From: Solen grandis
Lineage: Eukaryota; Mollusca; Bivalvia; Adapedonta; Solenidae
Direction of reading: 5' to 3'
DNA: 64,000 nt
Assembly: GCA_021229015.1 (NCBI GenBank)
Contig: CM037777.1
Location: 28,085,584-28,149,583, forward strand
Shown here: positions 1-11,120 of the stretch, one piece after another
How the letters are laid out: every line of letters starts with the position of its first letter
Numbering within the stretch: position 1 is the stretch's first letter
Translations under genes and position numbers: made by a program
The notes under the pieces: generated by a model
What the model was told of the DNA's origin: nothing
The model's database searches: none
Seen by the model: the letters and a program-made list of their open reading frames with translations, nothing else

Positions 1-170
1 CATGACACCTGTCATGATCATTATCATAGACAATTTCAAGAAAGGATAAGTGACATACTCGTATCTATACATTTTATTTTCGTTTACAAAATAACATCAT
101 GTAAAGACAGGCACGGAATAACGCCTTACACTGTTCAGCAATTAAAAACCGCCGGCTCTTGCCGGCCCAG

Positions 171-318
171 ATGCTGGTTGTTGTTGGTTGTTATTTACCG
201 AGACATAGTTCAGTTATATCGCGAAGTCTAAGTTATTCCAAGTGGAGGAAGACCCCGGGACCATAGAGACGCAAAGGAAGAGCCACTAACCTACCACGGG
301 CCAGTTGAAAGACTTCCT
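171..318 (-). repeat. tRNA-SINE family B, truncated
   Basis: On the minus strand this matches the body of the SINE family seen complete at 1937-2198 and 25388-25634, including the stretch equivalent to GTGGAGGAAGACCC and the block equivalent to ACCTACCGCAAGCCAGCTGG. The tRNA-like head is missing. It is diverged, so this is an old fragment. Confidence 0.45.
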
Positions 319-330
319 TTTTGCAATGCT

Positions 331-828
331 GGTGTAGATTCGCGAGGACTTCAAAAGCAAAACATGTGCAGTTTAGTCAAAAGACTACAATATATCAGCA
401 CTTCACCACACAATGAAACCACCAGACAATGGTATGTTTATGGTTCCCCTTTTTAAAACCGTATGAGTTAAAACATTATCCAAAATCAGCAACCTCTGGG
501 AAACAGGTGTTCATCTTGAGAGATTTACCTAGCGCGAGGATTTAAATCGACAACTAACATTATCCGTTGTATGCAGTCATACTGAAATAGTTTGTAGGTT
601 AAAAAAACAAACACGTTTTTATCTTCAGTTTTCATTTCTGTTCATTGATCAATTAGCCTAACCTTTTTAAAGCCTCGGTACTAGATGACTAGAGACGTTT
701 ATTTAGATGACTAATTCATTACTAATCGGAAAGTAATTAGTTCATTCGTGTAAGACTACAGTAGTTGGACGAGTACACAAGAATATTACTTTAAGTTGTT
801 TGTCAGACGAGATTGGTAATGAAAGTGT
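331..828. other. unrecognised AT-rich spacer
   Basis: No coding signature, tRNA-like box or repeat with copies elsewhere in the window is visible in this stretch. Confidence 0.4.
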
Positions 829-1058
829 TTAACCCTTTCCCTCATAGAGAAAACCATGAAAAGACCTATGCGAACAGCATAAAACCAGATCACCCTGCGA
901 GGCTGATCAGGTTTTATGCTGTTCGCTGCTCCTCAGTGGTCTGGAAATGAGAATTTTGTAATTAAATTTGGTAAGGTTTAACTGGTTTTCTGCAGATCAG
1001 GCTTTATGTGGTACCTATTGAGTGCGTCAAAATGAGTCTATATGAGGGAAAGGGTTAA
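829..1058 (+). mobile_element. piggyBac-like MITE (TTAA target), copy 1
   Basis: A 222-bp non-coding element (833-1054) is flanked by TTAA on both sides. Its ends are inverted repeats, CCCTTTCCCTCATAGAG on the left and a GAGGGAAAGGG end on the right. Two further copies lie at 26239-26480 and 33352-33593. TTAA duplication plus a terminus starting CCC is the signature of piggyBac elements, so this is probably a non-autonomous derivative. The middle carries a hairpin around GAACAGCATAAAACC, partly degraded in this copy. Confidence 0.65.
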
Positions 1059-1393
1059 GTCTTCTTGATTTTCCTAGAGCTGGTAAACTTGGACGTGTGA
1101 TCTTGACAATAACAAATATATACTCAAGGCAAGTAGAATATAACCACTTAATTCTATAGGAACTTGAATATATCATAGTTTATACGTGAGATCATATTTA
1201 ACCCTTACAATGCTGTGGGCAAGTGCGACCGTCGCAATCACCCCCACAAACAACAAATGGTAAAGTCCACTATGAATAAAGGACAAGTCTAAGAAATATA
1301 GCATGGTAATCGTTAAGGCTAGTTCAGTGCTAAGTTATACTTAAACACTTAGGGATCCCTTTCCTTATACAAATAACTAAATACTCAATGTCT
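1059..1393. other. unrecognised spacer
   Basis: I see nothing recognisable between the two MITEs here. Confidence 0.4.
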
Positions 1394-1594
1394 TAAAGTA
1401 ATCCATTCATCATTAAATTGTGATCATAGTCCATCAAGTGATCGTGGGAATTTTATAGTATGAGTAAATGCAAGCCTTTATAGACTTAAAGCAAGAGAGC
1501 CTTTTACTCCATGTCAATGGATGCTTGCATCTGCACTGAAATATTTCTAAGCATTTGAAGGACCATTATTATAGTTAATGATGGATGGATTACA
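1394..1594 (+). mobile_element. GGTAATCCATCCATCA palindromic MITE, copy 1
   Basis: This is a roughly 200-bp element with inverted ends: GTAATCCATTCATCATTAAA on the left and TTAATGATGGATGGATTAC on the right. Internal marks include GGATGCTTGCATCTGCACTG. It is one of the commonest repeats in the window; other copies or pieces lie at 4789-4990, 12938-13104, 29598-29805, 38339-38512, 54171-54328 and elsewhere. It has no coding capacity and its superfamily is not determined. Confidence 0.65.
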
Positions 1595-1597
1595 TTA

Positions 1598-1936
1598 AAA
1601 CATAACATTTGCTAGTATAGTAACAATTTTCGTTAACTTAGTCAATTACTTCAGTAATTTGTGAAATCAGAATGGTAGTGTGTGTTACTAACTTATCTAA
1701 GACTTTTACGTATTTTTTTGCGCTAAGTATTGATGGAGGCTCGAGCCTGGTGGTCCAGACTTACCTGGCCTTGTCGAGATCGGAGAACAGGTTCTTGCTG
1801 TACACGAGATGCCAGAGGAGGTCCTTGAAACTCTCGTGTTCACAACGGGCAACCTGGAAATGGAACCCAATCAAAATGTAACTATAATTTATGTACCCAA
1901 TTCTGGTCAACCGTTGCTTGTCTTCATGTTCACGAG
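1598..1936. other. unrecognised spacer
   Basis: Only short open frames on both strands, with no domain or splice context that supports a gene. Confidence 0.35.
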
Positions 1937-2198
1937 GGGCCTCTGTGGCCGAGAGGGTAAAGTCGCTGACTTTAACACTCACTCAGCCCCTCACCGCGTG
2001 GGTTCGAATCCCGGCAGGATCATTCGGATTTTCATGTGAGGAAGCCTTCCAGCTGGCTTGCGGTAGGTCGGTGGTTCTACTCGGATGCCTCCGTGCATTC
2101 GGGATCTTCCTCCATCTGTAATTAGCTGGATGTCGATATATGACTGAAATACTGTCGAAGCGACGGTAAACTCAAATAGTCAAGTCAAGTCAAGTCAT
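1937..2198 (+). mobile_element. tRNA-SINE family B, full-length
   Basis: The 5' head is tRNA-like: an A-box region around TGGCCGAGAGGG, a long variable region of Leu/Ser type, and a B box at GGTTCGAATCC. The body contains TTCCAGCTGGCTTGCGG and TCTTCCTCCATCTGTAATTA. The 3' end contains CTGTCGAAGCGACGGTAAAC and a tail of repeated TCAAG. Minus-strand relatives lie at 23905-24140 and 25388-25634. SINEs of this kind are Pol III transcribed and mobilised by a partner LINE. Confidence 0.75.
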
Positions 2199-2216
2199 GT
2201 TCACGACTTCAAATTC

Positions 2217-2293
2217 AAAGTAACTACTGTCAAATCATTTATTTTCGTTGACATTAAATTTCGTTGATTCTGTAAATAAGGTCGTTGATACAT
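2217..2293 (+). mobile_element. left half of an interrupted AT-rich MITE
   Basis: TACTGTCAAATCATTTATTT followed by CGTTGACATTAAATTTCGTT matches the left part of the copy at 60186-60390. Matching right-half sequence resumes only near 3800, so this element is split by the foldback at 2294-2467 and the 46-bp satellite. Confidence 0.55.
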
Positions 2294-2467
2294 TTAACAC
2301 ATGGCATTTTCCTCTCGTAAGGTGCTGGTATTTGTTTATGATCACCGTGGACTATAACGCCTAGTTCAATACTTTGCAAAAAAACAATGAGCGTGTACTA
2401 TATGCAACCACAAACTCACACTTTTTTGAATTTTTGTCGCGAGTGGAAGGAAAATGCCATGTGTTAA
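2294..2467. mobile_element. TTAA-flanked foldback MITE
   Basis: The inverted ends CACATGGCATTTTCC and GGAAAATGCCATGTG are each bordered by TTAA (2294-2297 and 2464-2467). The interior is about 135 bp and non-coding. TTAA targeting suggests a piggyBac- or Kolobok-type non-autonomous element. Confidence 0.6.
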
Positions 2468-2492
2468 ATAGTTTTGTTCATAGATGTCTTTT

Positions 2493-2543
2493 ACTACACG
2501 ATATAGTCACTCGGGCTCCGCCCTCGTGACTATATCGTGTAGT
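2493..2543. repeat. palindrome at the satellite edge
   Basis: ACTACACGATATAGTCAC and GTGACTATATCGTGTAGT face each other across a short GC-rich centre. One half is an inverted unit of the 46-bp satellite that follows. Confidence 0.8.
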
Positions 2544-3782
2544 TTAGGCAACTATAAACTAGGAGCCCGAGTGACTATATCGTGTAGTTAAAGGCAACAA
2601 CTAGGAGACCGAGTGACTATATCGTGTAGTTAAAGGCAACTATAAACTAGGAGACCGAGTGACTATATCGTGTAGTTAAAGGCAACTATTAACTAGGAGA
2701 CCGAGTGACTATATCGTGTAGTTAAAGGCAACTATTAACTAGGAGACCGAGTGACTATATCGTGTAGTTAAAGGCAACTATTAACTAGGAGACCGAGTGA
2801 CTATATCGTGTAGTTAAAGGCAACTATTAACTAGGAGCCCGAGTGACTTATCGTGTAGTTAAAGGCAACTATTAACTAGGAGACCGAGTGACTATATCGT
2901 GTAGTTAAAGGCAACTATTAACTAGGAGCCCGAGTGACTATATCGTGTAGTTAAAGGCAACTATTAACTAGGAGCCCGAGTGACTATATCGTGTAGTTAA
3001 AGGCAACTATTAACTAGGAGCCCGAGTGACTATATCGTGTAGTTAAAGGCAACTATTAACTAGGAGCCCGAGTGACTATATCGTGTAGTTAAAGGCAACT
3101 ATTAACTAGGAGCCCGAGTGACTATATCGTGTAGTTAAAGGCAACTATTAACTAGGAGCCCGAGTGACTATATCGTGTAGTTAAAGGCAACTATAAACTA
3201 GGAGCCCGAGTGACTATATCGTGTAGTTAAAGGCAACTATTAACTAGGAGCCCGAGTGACTATATCGTGTAGTTAAAGGCAACTATTAACTAGGAGCTCG
3301 AGTGACTATATCTTGTAGTTTAAGGCAACTATTAACTAGGAGCTCGAGTGACTATATCTTGTAGTTTAAGGCAACTATTAACTAGTAGCCCGAGTGACTA
3401 TATCGTGTAGTTAAAGGCAACTATTAACTAGGAGCCCGAGTGACTATATCGTGTAGTTTAAAGGCAACTATTAACTAGGAGCTCGAGTGACTATATCTTG
3501 TAGTTTAAGGCAACTATTAACTAGTAGCCCGAGTGACTATATCGTGTAGTTAAAGGCAACTATTAACTAGGAGCTCGAGTGACTATATCTTGTAGTTTAA
3601 GGCTCGAGTGACTATATCTTGTAGTTTAAGGCAACTATTAACTAGGAGCTCGAGTGACTATATCTTGTAGTTAAAGGCAACTATTAACTAGGAGCCCGAG
3701 TGACTATATCTTGTAGTTTAAGGCAACTATAAACTAGGAGCCCGAGTGACTATATCGTGTAGTTAAAGGCAACTATTAACTA
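2523..3782 (+). repeat. 46-bp satellite array, about 27 units
   Basis: The unit carries GAGTGACTATATCGTGTAGT and GGCAACTATTAACTAGGAG and repeats every 46 bp. Three variants differ before CGAG and at the TCGTG/TCTTG position. GGAGAC units cluster at the left, GGAGCC units in the middle, and GGAGCT/TCTTG units at 3290-3720. A short unit lies near 3600 and a 2-base deletion near 2848. This block pattern indicates local amplification by unequal exchange or slippage. There are no interspersed unique spacers. Confidence 0.95.
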
Positions 3783-3799
3783 ACCTATACATCTATACA

Positions 3800-3925
3800 T
3801 ATTCATTGATTCATGTTCTTGTAAATGAGAGGCGTATTAAATAAACAGCTTCGTGGGGATTGATATTCGTGGAAAAAGACGTCCACAAAATAGACGAAAA
3901 TGACTCTACAACAGAATAAGTACTC
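3800..3925 (+). mobile_element. right half of the interrupted AT-rich MITE
   Basis: It carries CGTGGGGATTGATATTCGTGG and the ACGTCCACAAAATAGACGAA block, matching the right part of the copies at 9250-9462 and 60186-60390. It completes the element begun at 2217. Confidence 0.5.
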
Positions 3926-4410
3926 AGGATTTCAGGGTTAAAGGGGTGATATTTTAGAGGATTGTTTACAACTCAAAACAGGAATCAAATGATCAAAAAA
4001 TGCATATACGAAGCGAAGAAAATCTTTTGTCACACTTTCTTCCGTAACTGAATGTGTTTTATAAATTGCATTTTTATTATTTTAATTGAATAAATGTTTT
4101 GCGGACATTAAAACTCTTTTGAATTGGGTCTATCTGGAACGATTAAGTTGAGTTTATTTTCAAAGATACAGAGACGATTCAATCATGATCAAGTTGGAAC
4201 AGAGGGGTGTAAATACACATCATATAATTATATCTAAACTTTTGAGTAGTATGTCTGTTTAATATTTGAGACCCAACTCTTAACAATGCAAGTACGGTGA
4301 CATACAAGTCTTTGTCGCTGTTACAAATAATACAATGTTAATATACCATTGCATTCAATCATAGCATGTTCAAAGAAAATACATAACACACATAGAATGA
4401 AGCGTAAACG
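3926..4410. other. unrecognised AT-rich spacer
   Basis: No gene or repeat recognised. Confidence 0.35.
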
Positions 4411-4437
4411 TTCTCTCTCTCTCTCTCTCTCTCTCTC
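4411..4437. repeat. (CT)n microsatellite
   Basis: A run of CT dinucleotides. It creates artificial Arg-Glu open frames on the other strand. Confidence 0.95.
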
Positions 4438-4788
4438 ATAGCTGTATGCTTGATTGTTAATTGGGTTTAACGTTCCAACAACTGTATGTAAGACGCCTGA
4501 TTTTATCAAGATATTGTCTTAATGAAACGCCAGTTTTATACCACAGTTAATGACATTTATTGTCATTAACTTGCTGAACTACAGCGAAGGACATTTAAGC
4601 CAAATATTACGGTCCTATCTCTCTATAATCGACAGGTTAAGTATGTCTACCAGCAATAAAACCATCGCCATCTTCAATCAGTCCGCCTATCATACCTCAC
4701 AGAGCCTTATCACATTAATGGCAATTATCCGGTGTCATTGATTTCATAGAAATACCAATTTATGATCATTAATAACATTTACTGACAT
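4438..4788. other. unrecognised spacer
   Basis: No gene or repeat recognised. A 63-codon frame here has no supporting features. Confidence 0.35.
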
Positions 4789-4990
4789 GTAAGGTAATAC
4801 GTCCATCATTATAATACAATCATGGTCCTTCAAGTGGTTAAAAAGAATTCAGTGCAGATGCAAGCATCCATTGACTTAGAGTTATATGCTCTTTTGCTCA
4901 AATTCTATAAATGCTTGCATTTAAAATAAAATTCCCACAATCACTTGATGGACCATGATCACAATTTAATGATGGATGGGTTACCTTAAT
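4789..4990 (-). mobile_element. GGTAATCCATCCATCA MITE, copy 2
   Basis: Reverse orientation of the element at 1394-1594, with the same inverted ends and the same internal GATGCAAGCATCCATTGAC block. Confidence 0.65.
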
Positions 4991-7290
4991 AACATTTATT
5001 GACGTGTCATTGGATTTCGTGTGTGAACAGGTAGATTATCAAAGAGATTTTTATCATCGACTCCACCAGAACCAATTCTTTTGATATTTGGTTATGTAGA
5101 TCCTGGTACAAATCCAATTCCTCCAATCTTACTTACCGCTATGTAATATTTGAATACTAAGGGACACACGTCATCATTCTTGTGTTTCTTAATACAGAAG
5201 ATTAATATTCTATGTCATTTCTCAACATATATCACAAGTCAATACGATAGCTATCAATGTCAACTTTGTTATTTACTTACATACTTTTTGTGTTTTGTGA
5301 AGCAAAAATGGTTGAATGTGTTGGTGGAATTTGAATCAAATCTCAAACACCTGCGGTATAGATAACGCTTGTACCATGGGATTATCAACTCATGGATAAA
5401 TTGAAGTGTGTATGCTATAAAACACTTAAATAACTGAATGCCTTGTATAAAATACAAGTTTGCCATATTTCATTAAATGAAATCGATTGCAATTTTATTA
5501 AATCAGGTTCACTTAGAGCATACATTACACAGTGTAAATACACAGTGTGATCTATTTAATCATGTTATTGTCTACTTAACATGCAGTATACAATTATACC
5601 AGGAAATGCAACATGTAAATGTGCAGATGTTCGAACAAAGCCTTGCTCTATATGTCTGTCGCTTTAGTTAACCAATAAAAGTTATGTTTGATGTCATACT
5701 TTGCAAAAATAAATACTTTAAGATCGAAAACTTAAATCGTCATATATACAATTTATTTTTTTCCCTCCATATTCTTTAAAGAACTGTCGCAAGTTTCTCT
5801 CTCTCATTTTGTGGTACATAATCACAACTTGAATAACTCTTAAGAGTTTACAGCATGGTTTTAGACAAAAGTAAAATGTTAATTTATTGGTGTGCATCTA
5901 CAGCGCGAGATTCGCACGTGCTATTAATCACGTTCACATTATAGCATGTTCTTCAAAATGACAAACTGTATACGCAATTACCTACATATGAAAGCCGAGT
6001 TTCTGTTTGAAGGTGCATTTAAGAATGTGCAAAGCCATGATAATAAAATAAATGAGAAGAATGGCAAAAAACTTGCATTTACTTTTAGAGACTAGGAATT
6101 GCTTCAGACGCCCTAACTTATTAAAAGGTATTTCCCATCGGAGATTGCTCTGACAGAGAATGCAGTATCATTCGAGGAATCATTCTGTGTGAACAAAATC
6201 TATCTAGATTCAATTAAAGATTAAAAGAAATGCAAATAGAAATAGAACAGTTTCATGAGATGTAATCCTTTAAAGGATATCGCTTAATTAAAGAAAAAAA
6301 TACTGATATGATGGGAATTATACTTCAGCTTTTAGGTGATATGAAAGCGAGGCTGACAGATGTAAAAATACACCTAGTTTAGTATTTTACTGTATGCCAA
6401 TTTTCATAAACCCCATTCCTGTAGTAAAACAATTATACAGAAAAAGCAGCCCCAAGTCACCGAAACGCAATGGACACTCCCCGAACACCTAATCTACATA
6501 CTGATGTAAAATTCCACATATGGTTCAGTAGGTTATAAACATTCACTTGAATATTTGAACCAGTAAATGACTAGTCAGCTTAAATCAGCGAATTATACCG
6601 TTTGATGCCGTGCCCATGGTAAAATGCTCTATACACTATCATTAAGTTATACCCCTTTTTACTTATTAATGAAAACGATGAAAGAGTTAATTAAAACTAT
6701 TTCAAGCAATAATTCGTTTGATCAAGCACATGGCAAGGCAATATTTTGACAGCAATTTTCTTTCGTGTGTGACCATCTTTCCCAGTAAGTAAAATACATT
6801 ACTTATCCAAAACTTATACCAATTTGATCGAAGTAAGGACAGGCCAATCCTATATACTGTGTGACAACTGGACAAGACAAAGAAATCTGAAAGCATTCCG
6901 TGTTGCGTGACACACAATGTTATGTCAAGTGCCTCCCCAATGCTTGTCTCAAACTTAATTTTGGAAACGTTCTTGACACGCAACAAAGTACAGAAAACTA
7001 CCCAGAGAAAGAGATGTAATAACTTCCTGCCAGTAGGCATTCATAACTATATTTGTCAGGTGCCTGTGCCTGAATGCCCCATCTGTTCCTGTTTCGATCC
7101 TATTGCAGATAATGCGACAGAGTTGATTTGAAACAAAACGAAATACCTTTTTAAAACTTATTGTACTTTTTTTTAAACCATTTCTAAATCTGACACTCGA
7201 GACGAAGCATTTGTATGTAACTGAAATATTTCCCTTTTAACCAGGTTTGAAAAACAATTGGCCGTAGTCGAATTTCTATATGATAACATT
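4991..7290. other. 2.3 kb of AT-rich DNA with nothing recognised
   Basis: Open frames are short and occur equally on both strands. I see no domain, splice-flanked exon, tRNA box or repeat family shared with the rest of the window. Confidence 0.4.
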
Positions 7291-7295
7291 ATGTC

Positions 7296-7470
7296 TTAGG
7301 CTTAACGCCCCAATGACAGTTTTTAAGTCATTTGGAGACCATGTCTACTTGAGACAGATAGTGCTGCCATACTGCAGTATCACGCCGTGGCCATGTGGCA
7401 TGATACCACACCCAGTCCTGGAACTACCAATATATGCTGAGCACCAAGCGAGGGAGCTATATGAAGTCAC
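7296..7470 (-). mobile_element. tRNA-SINE family A, body fragment
   Basis: The minus strand reads the family core: a GTGTGGTATCATGCCAC-like block, the GGCGTGATACTGCAGT block, and a tail ending in the GTTAAGCC motif. The tRNA head is missing. The full-length reference copy is at 10455-10708. Confidence 0.65.
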
Positions 7471-7495
7471 TAAATTGCGTGTTTGTTGACAAAGG

Positions 7496-7625
7496 TTGAA
7501 TGTCTCACCGACAATATTTCAGTCAATTTGGGGCTTTTGTCTACATGAGACAGACACGGCGATATCACACCGCAGACAAGTGTGTGATACCGCACCCGGT
7601 CACATCATCCTACACCATGTAACTG
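7496..7625 (-). mobile_element. tRNA-SINE family A, second body fragment
   Basis: It has the same CTGTCTCATGTAGAC-type and GTGTGATATCGCCG-type blocks on the minus strand, directly beside the 7296-7470 copy. It is truncated before the head. Confidence 0.6.
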
Positions 7626-7641
7626 CTCTAATGTGCAGTCA

Positions 7642-7797
7642 AACCTGTCTTAAGCGGTCAATCAAGGGAATGATATACAGTGACATCTTAACAAAGATCA
7701 CAGCTAAATTAAAGTTAAAACATATACCAAAATGCTAGTTTGGTAATATTATTACTGGTCGCTACCTGACCATTTAATACAGGTTCAACTGTATACA
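7642..7797. mobile_element. CAGTCAAACCTG palindromic repeat, copy 1
   Basis: It starts CAGTCAAACCTGTCTTAAGC and ends TTAATACAGGTTCAACTGTA, giving short inverted ends. Relatives at about 57118-57294 and 58299-58575 share the AAGCGGTCA and CGCTAAATACAGGT blocks. It is non-coding. Confidence 0.5.
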
Positions 7798-8558
7798 AGT
7801 ACTATTTTGTATGTTACTAGATGGGTTCTATAAAATCACTCGGTCATCGGGACAACTTTCATACAATTTAAACAAGTTACTCTTGGATCAAACCCACAAC
7901 TCTTACCACTCGCCTCCTGGATCGACTTAGTGCATAAGTCAGGTTAAGAGTCATTACAAATGGTCACGTGACGGATTCCCACCCTCACCATGGCGATGCT
8001 CATTATGATTACTAGTAATTACCATCTCTGACTGACGGTCCGATTGTTATCCCAGTCTCTTAATCGCGATACTAACTGAACAACATTCCGCACGTGCTGC
8101 TCATTTCTTTTGGTCTGGACTATATACAATCAAGTAGTGACACTGACGTATGCCCTGTACAGTGTAGTACAAGCAGAGTGTAACAGTTCCAAATGCTTGG
8201 AATACAGTGCTTGTCAGAGAAAATGTTCCAAAACAAAAAACAAAAAGTTTTTTGACGTCATAATACTAGCGATACTGTGTATTATGTTCATACAACAGGT
8301 ATGATACATTGTCAACTGCCCTAGAATCGGAAGGCAGTGCTTGGCACTCAGCCCATAAGGGTAGTTCCGGGGGCCCGTTTCATTAAATTATGAACGACCA
8401 AATTTGATCTTAGTCGTAAGTCTAAATAAAATATGAAGGAAGATGGCCCATTTCATTGAACACTGTGAAGTCAAAATCACAGGAAAAAATATAATTTACA
8501 TCTCTGAATTAACGCTTAATAAGATCTTTTTCGTGCAAAGATTAGTGATAAGGACCCC
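7798..8558. other. spacer with a Cys-rich open stretch
   Basis: Mostly unrecognised. A plus-strand frame to 8304 has no ATG; it encodes four closely spaced cysteines followed by a hydrophobic segment and could be an exon (8163-8298). No repeat is recognised. Confidence 0.3.
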
Positions 8559-8559
8559 T

Positions 8560-8822
8560 GCACTGGCCCGGTGTCAGAATAATGTGCGTGGGTGTGGTAT
8601 CAGCCACATGTCTATGGCGTGATATTGCAGTGTGACGGGAATATTTCTGTCTCAAGTAGGCATTATCATAACACCGGTTCAACCAGTCCTGTGACATCTC
8701 AGCAATTATGCTGAGCGCCAAACAGGGATTTTTAACGACTTCCATATGTCGCGGCTGAGGATCGAAACCAAGACCCCCTGCTCACGAGGCGGGCGCTATT
8801 ACCCCTGGGCCACTTGGCGGTG
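8560..8822. mobile_element. head-to-head SINE A pair
   Basis: 8560-8665 is a plus-strand family A body (TGGTATCAGCCACATGTCTA, GGCGTGATATTGCAGTG). From about 8666 the family reads on the minus strand, including a tRNA-like head ending near GGCCACTTGGCGG. The two fragments form an inverted composite. Confidence 0.6.
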
Positions 8823-9249
8823 TACATTCAACAAACATAGCACACCAAGATCAGACAGCTCCAGAAAGAACTTGTCTGATCAGGGCCATTCATGTTTGCT
8901 TATACAATATTGCAGCTCAGATTCTACCAGAAACTGAACAAACTTGTTTCATATACCATTTAAAGTAAAGTCAATTAATATTAATTTCATCAAGTAAAAC
9001 ATTTGTACATGAATATTCATCACGTAAAGGATTAAATATAATGTAAATTCACTTTTTTGTCGCGGGGAATCGTCCATACCAGTTAGTATTCGTCACGTAT
9101 TCTTACTCTATGAAACTCATTCAGTCAATCTGGACTTCACGTTTTCTTGAAAATGGATTCATGAATAGCATAATTATTATAAACTCGCTAATATAGCAAA
9201 TTCAGTGTCAGTTTATTTCAGCAGATGTTACTTATATGACATGTAATTA
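8823..9249. other. unrecognised AT-rich spacer
   Basis: No gene recognised. Short pieces resembling the AT-rich MITE family (CGTCACGTATTC-type text) may be older copies. Confidence 0.3.
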
Positions 9250-9462
9250 ACACATATCGTAAAAAAATATTTTTTGACATTAAATTCGGGTAATCTGGAT
9301 TATGATCAGTTTCGTTGTTACATATATTCGTGGATTCATGTACAAGAAAACGTGAGGTCTAAATAATAAACATTTCCGTGGGAATTAATATTCGTGGATA
9401 ATGCCGTTCACGAATACGACGAAAATTAAAACCCCACAAAAATAAATGATTATACAGTATTT
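9250..9462 (+). mobile_element. AT-rich MITE (CGTGG... family), copy 2
   Basis: It contains TTTGACATTAAATTCGGGTA, AACGTGAGGTCTAAATAAT, GGGAATTAATATTCGTGG and a right end ACAAAAATAAATGATTATAC. This matches 60186-60390 and the split copy at 2217/3800. It is non-coding. Confidence 0.6.
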
Positions 9463-10195
9463 CAAAGCAGACAGTAACTGAATACCAGACTGCCAACGAA
9501 CGTATGCATTTAGGGTTTTGTTGAACAATATCATTTCTTGCAGGAATATTTCACGTTTTGGCTGTAAACATTAATATTTTGGAAATAAAAAATGCGTGAT
9601 AAATTGTAATACAATATACGCATTTTTATTGCAACAGTTTATATTTCGGAGAGAAATAAAATTTAATTAAAAGGAACACGAGTGCATGCTTTCTTTGCAA
9701 AGAGTATACCGTATGAAAAAAAATGCACGGTTGCTAAGCCCTGACTGGAATCCTGACGATATTTCCCTGGACAGTTTTTTGTCTACATTAAATAAATCAG
9801 CGGGCTGTCAACTATGGCGGAGCATTGTCCTGCATACGTTTGGCCAGACCCTCATTGAATTGCATAATAATTAGACACTGCGTCACGTGACATGCATTTG
9901 ACACCATTTCACACAGACTACCGCGGAGATGAGTAGCGGTACCACGTGCACAGGTATATATTAACATTGATATATGGCGCAGTTTTATTTCGAAGTCGTG
10001 TCCCAAACTGTAACAGAACGCCACTGTGGTGAGGAAATAATGTTGATATATTTTCATATTTGCCATTACTGTAATGAAAGATTCAAGTTACCAGTATAAT
10101 ATTACACAATTACTTTGTGACTTTGCATTAAAACAGAATTATGGGAAAAATCTTCCGTCTCTTATACGGATTCTAATTAATCTTCTACTCGCTTA
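9463..10195. other. unrecognised spacer
   Basis: Short opposing open frames at 9686-10066 overlap each other and show no recognisable domain. I do not call a gene. Confidence 0.35.
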
Positions 10196-10335
10196 CTTCG
10201 GTTTAACGTTTCGCCCACATTATTTCAATTATTTGGAGACTTTTATCTCCATAGGGACTCACCGTGATATCACGCCGTAGACATGTAGTTTGATACCACA
10301 CCTAGGTCGAATTCTACCTACAATCCTTAGCGCTC
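10196..10335 (-). mobile_element. SINE A body fragment
   Basis: Minus-strand family A core: the complement of GATATCACGCCGTAGACATG and of the GATACCACACC block. The head is absent. Confidence 0.55.
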
Positions 10336-10454
10336 AGTAAAACTTTAATACTTAAGGGCGAATATCATCAGTCTTGTTTCTCTAATAAAAATACCAAAAT
10401 GTTTTATTTCGTATCGATTATTGTAAGTTATTAATTTCAACTAAGTAGTGTACC

Positions 10455-10708
10455 GTCCCAGGTGGCCGAGTGGTTAGAGCGTCCGCCTCGGGAGCGGGAG
10501 GTCGTGGGTTCGACATACCAAAGTCGTAAAAAATGGTATTGTTATAGCTCCCTTGCTTGGCGCTCAGCATATAAGGGTAGTTGCAGGACTGGTTGGCCCG
10601 GTTTCAGAATAATGTGACTGGGTGTGCTATCATGCAACATATCTACGGTGTGATACTGCAGTGTGGCAGCACTGTCGGTGGGACGTTAAACCCAACAAAC
10701 AAATAAAG
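10455..10708 (+). mobile_element. tRNA-SINE family A, near full-length
   Basis: The head is tRNA-like: A-box region GGTGGCCGAGTGG, an anticodon stem-loop region CCGCCTCGGGAGCGG, and a slightly broken B box (GGGTTCGACAT). The body has GGCGCTCAGCATATAAGGG, a central GACTGGGTGTGCTATCATGC block and GTGTGATACTGCAGTGTGG. The tail ends GTTAAACCCAACAAACAAAT. It resembles mollusc tRNA-SINEs such as RUDI in style, but that identity is not verified. Confidence 0.75.
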
Positions 10709-10819
10709 TAGTGTACTTGAATATTTCATAAAATAGTTATGATGGAATGTGTATCTACCTAGTTTAAGAATTTAAGCATAAAAGTTTTGTTGGTGGAAAT
10801 CTATCCTAGTCAAATATTC

Positions 10820-11120
10820 CTTACACCGGGCCAACCAATCCTGGAGCTAATCTTATATGCGAGTTTGATATGTCGCGGTCAGAGATAGAAACCACTCCCG
10901 ATTACGAGGCGAATGCGAGGTTGTGGGTTCGATCCCTGACCGCGACATACCAAAGTCGTTAAAAATCATTGCTTGTCGCTCAGCATATATACAGACTGTT
11001 TGGTCCGGAGTCAGTATAATGTGACTAGGTGTGGTACCATGGCATATGTTGTATCAATTTGGCATAGACTCCAAATGTCTAAAATCCTGTTGGTGGACGT
11101 TGAAGCCAACAAACAAAATG
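10820..11120. mobile_element. inverted SINE A pair joined head to head
   Basis: 10820-10905 reads the family on the minus strand up to its head. 10905-11120 reads it on the plus strand, with B box GGTTCGATCCC and a tail ending GAAGCCAACAAACAAAAT. The flanks GATATGTCGCGGTCAGAGAT and CTGACCGCGACATACC are complementary, so a transcript would fold back. Confidence 0.65.

Noticed and set aside
2523..3782. Regular direct repeats reminiscent of a CRISPR array
   Set aside because: The whole 46-bp unit is repeated with no unique spacers, and the context is eukaryotic; it is a satellite.
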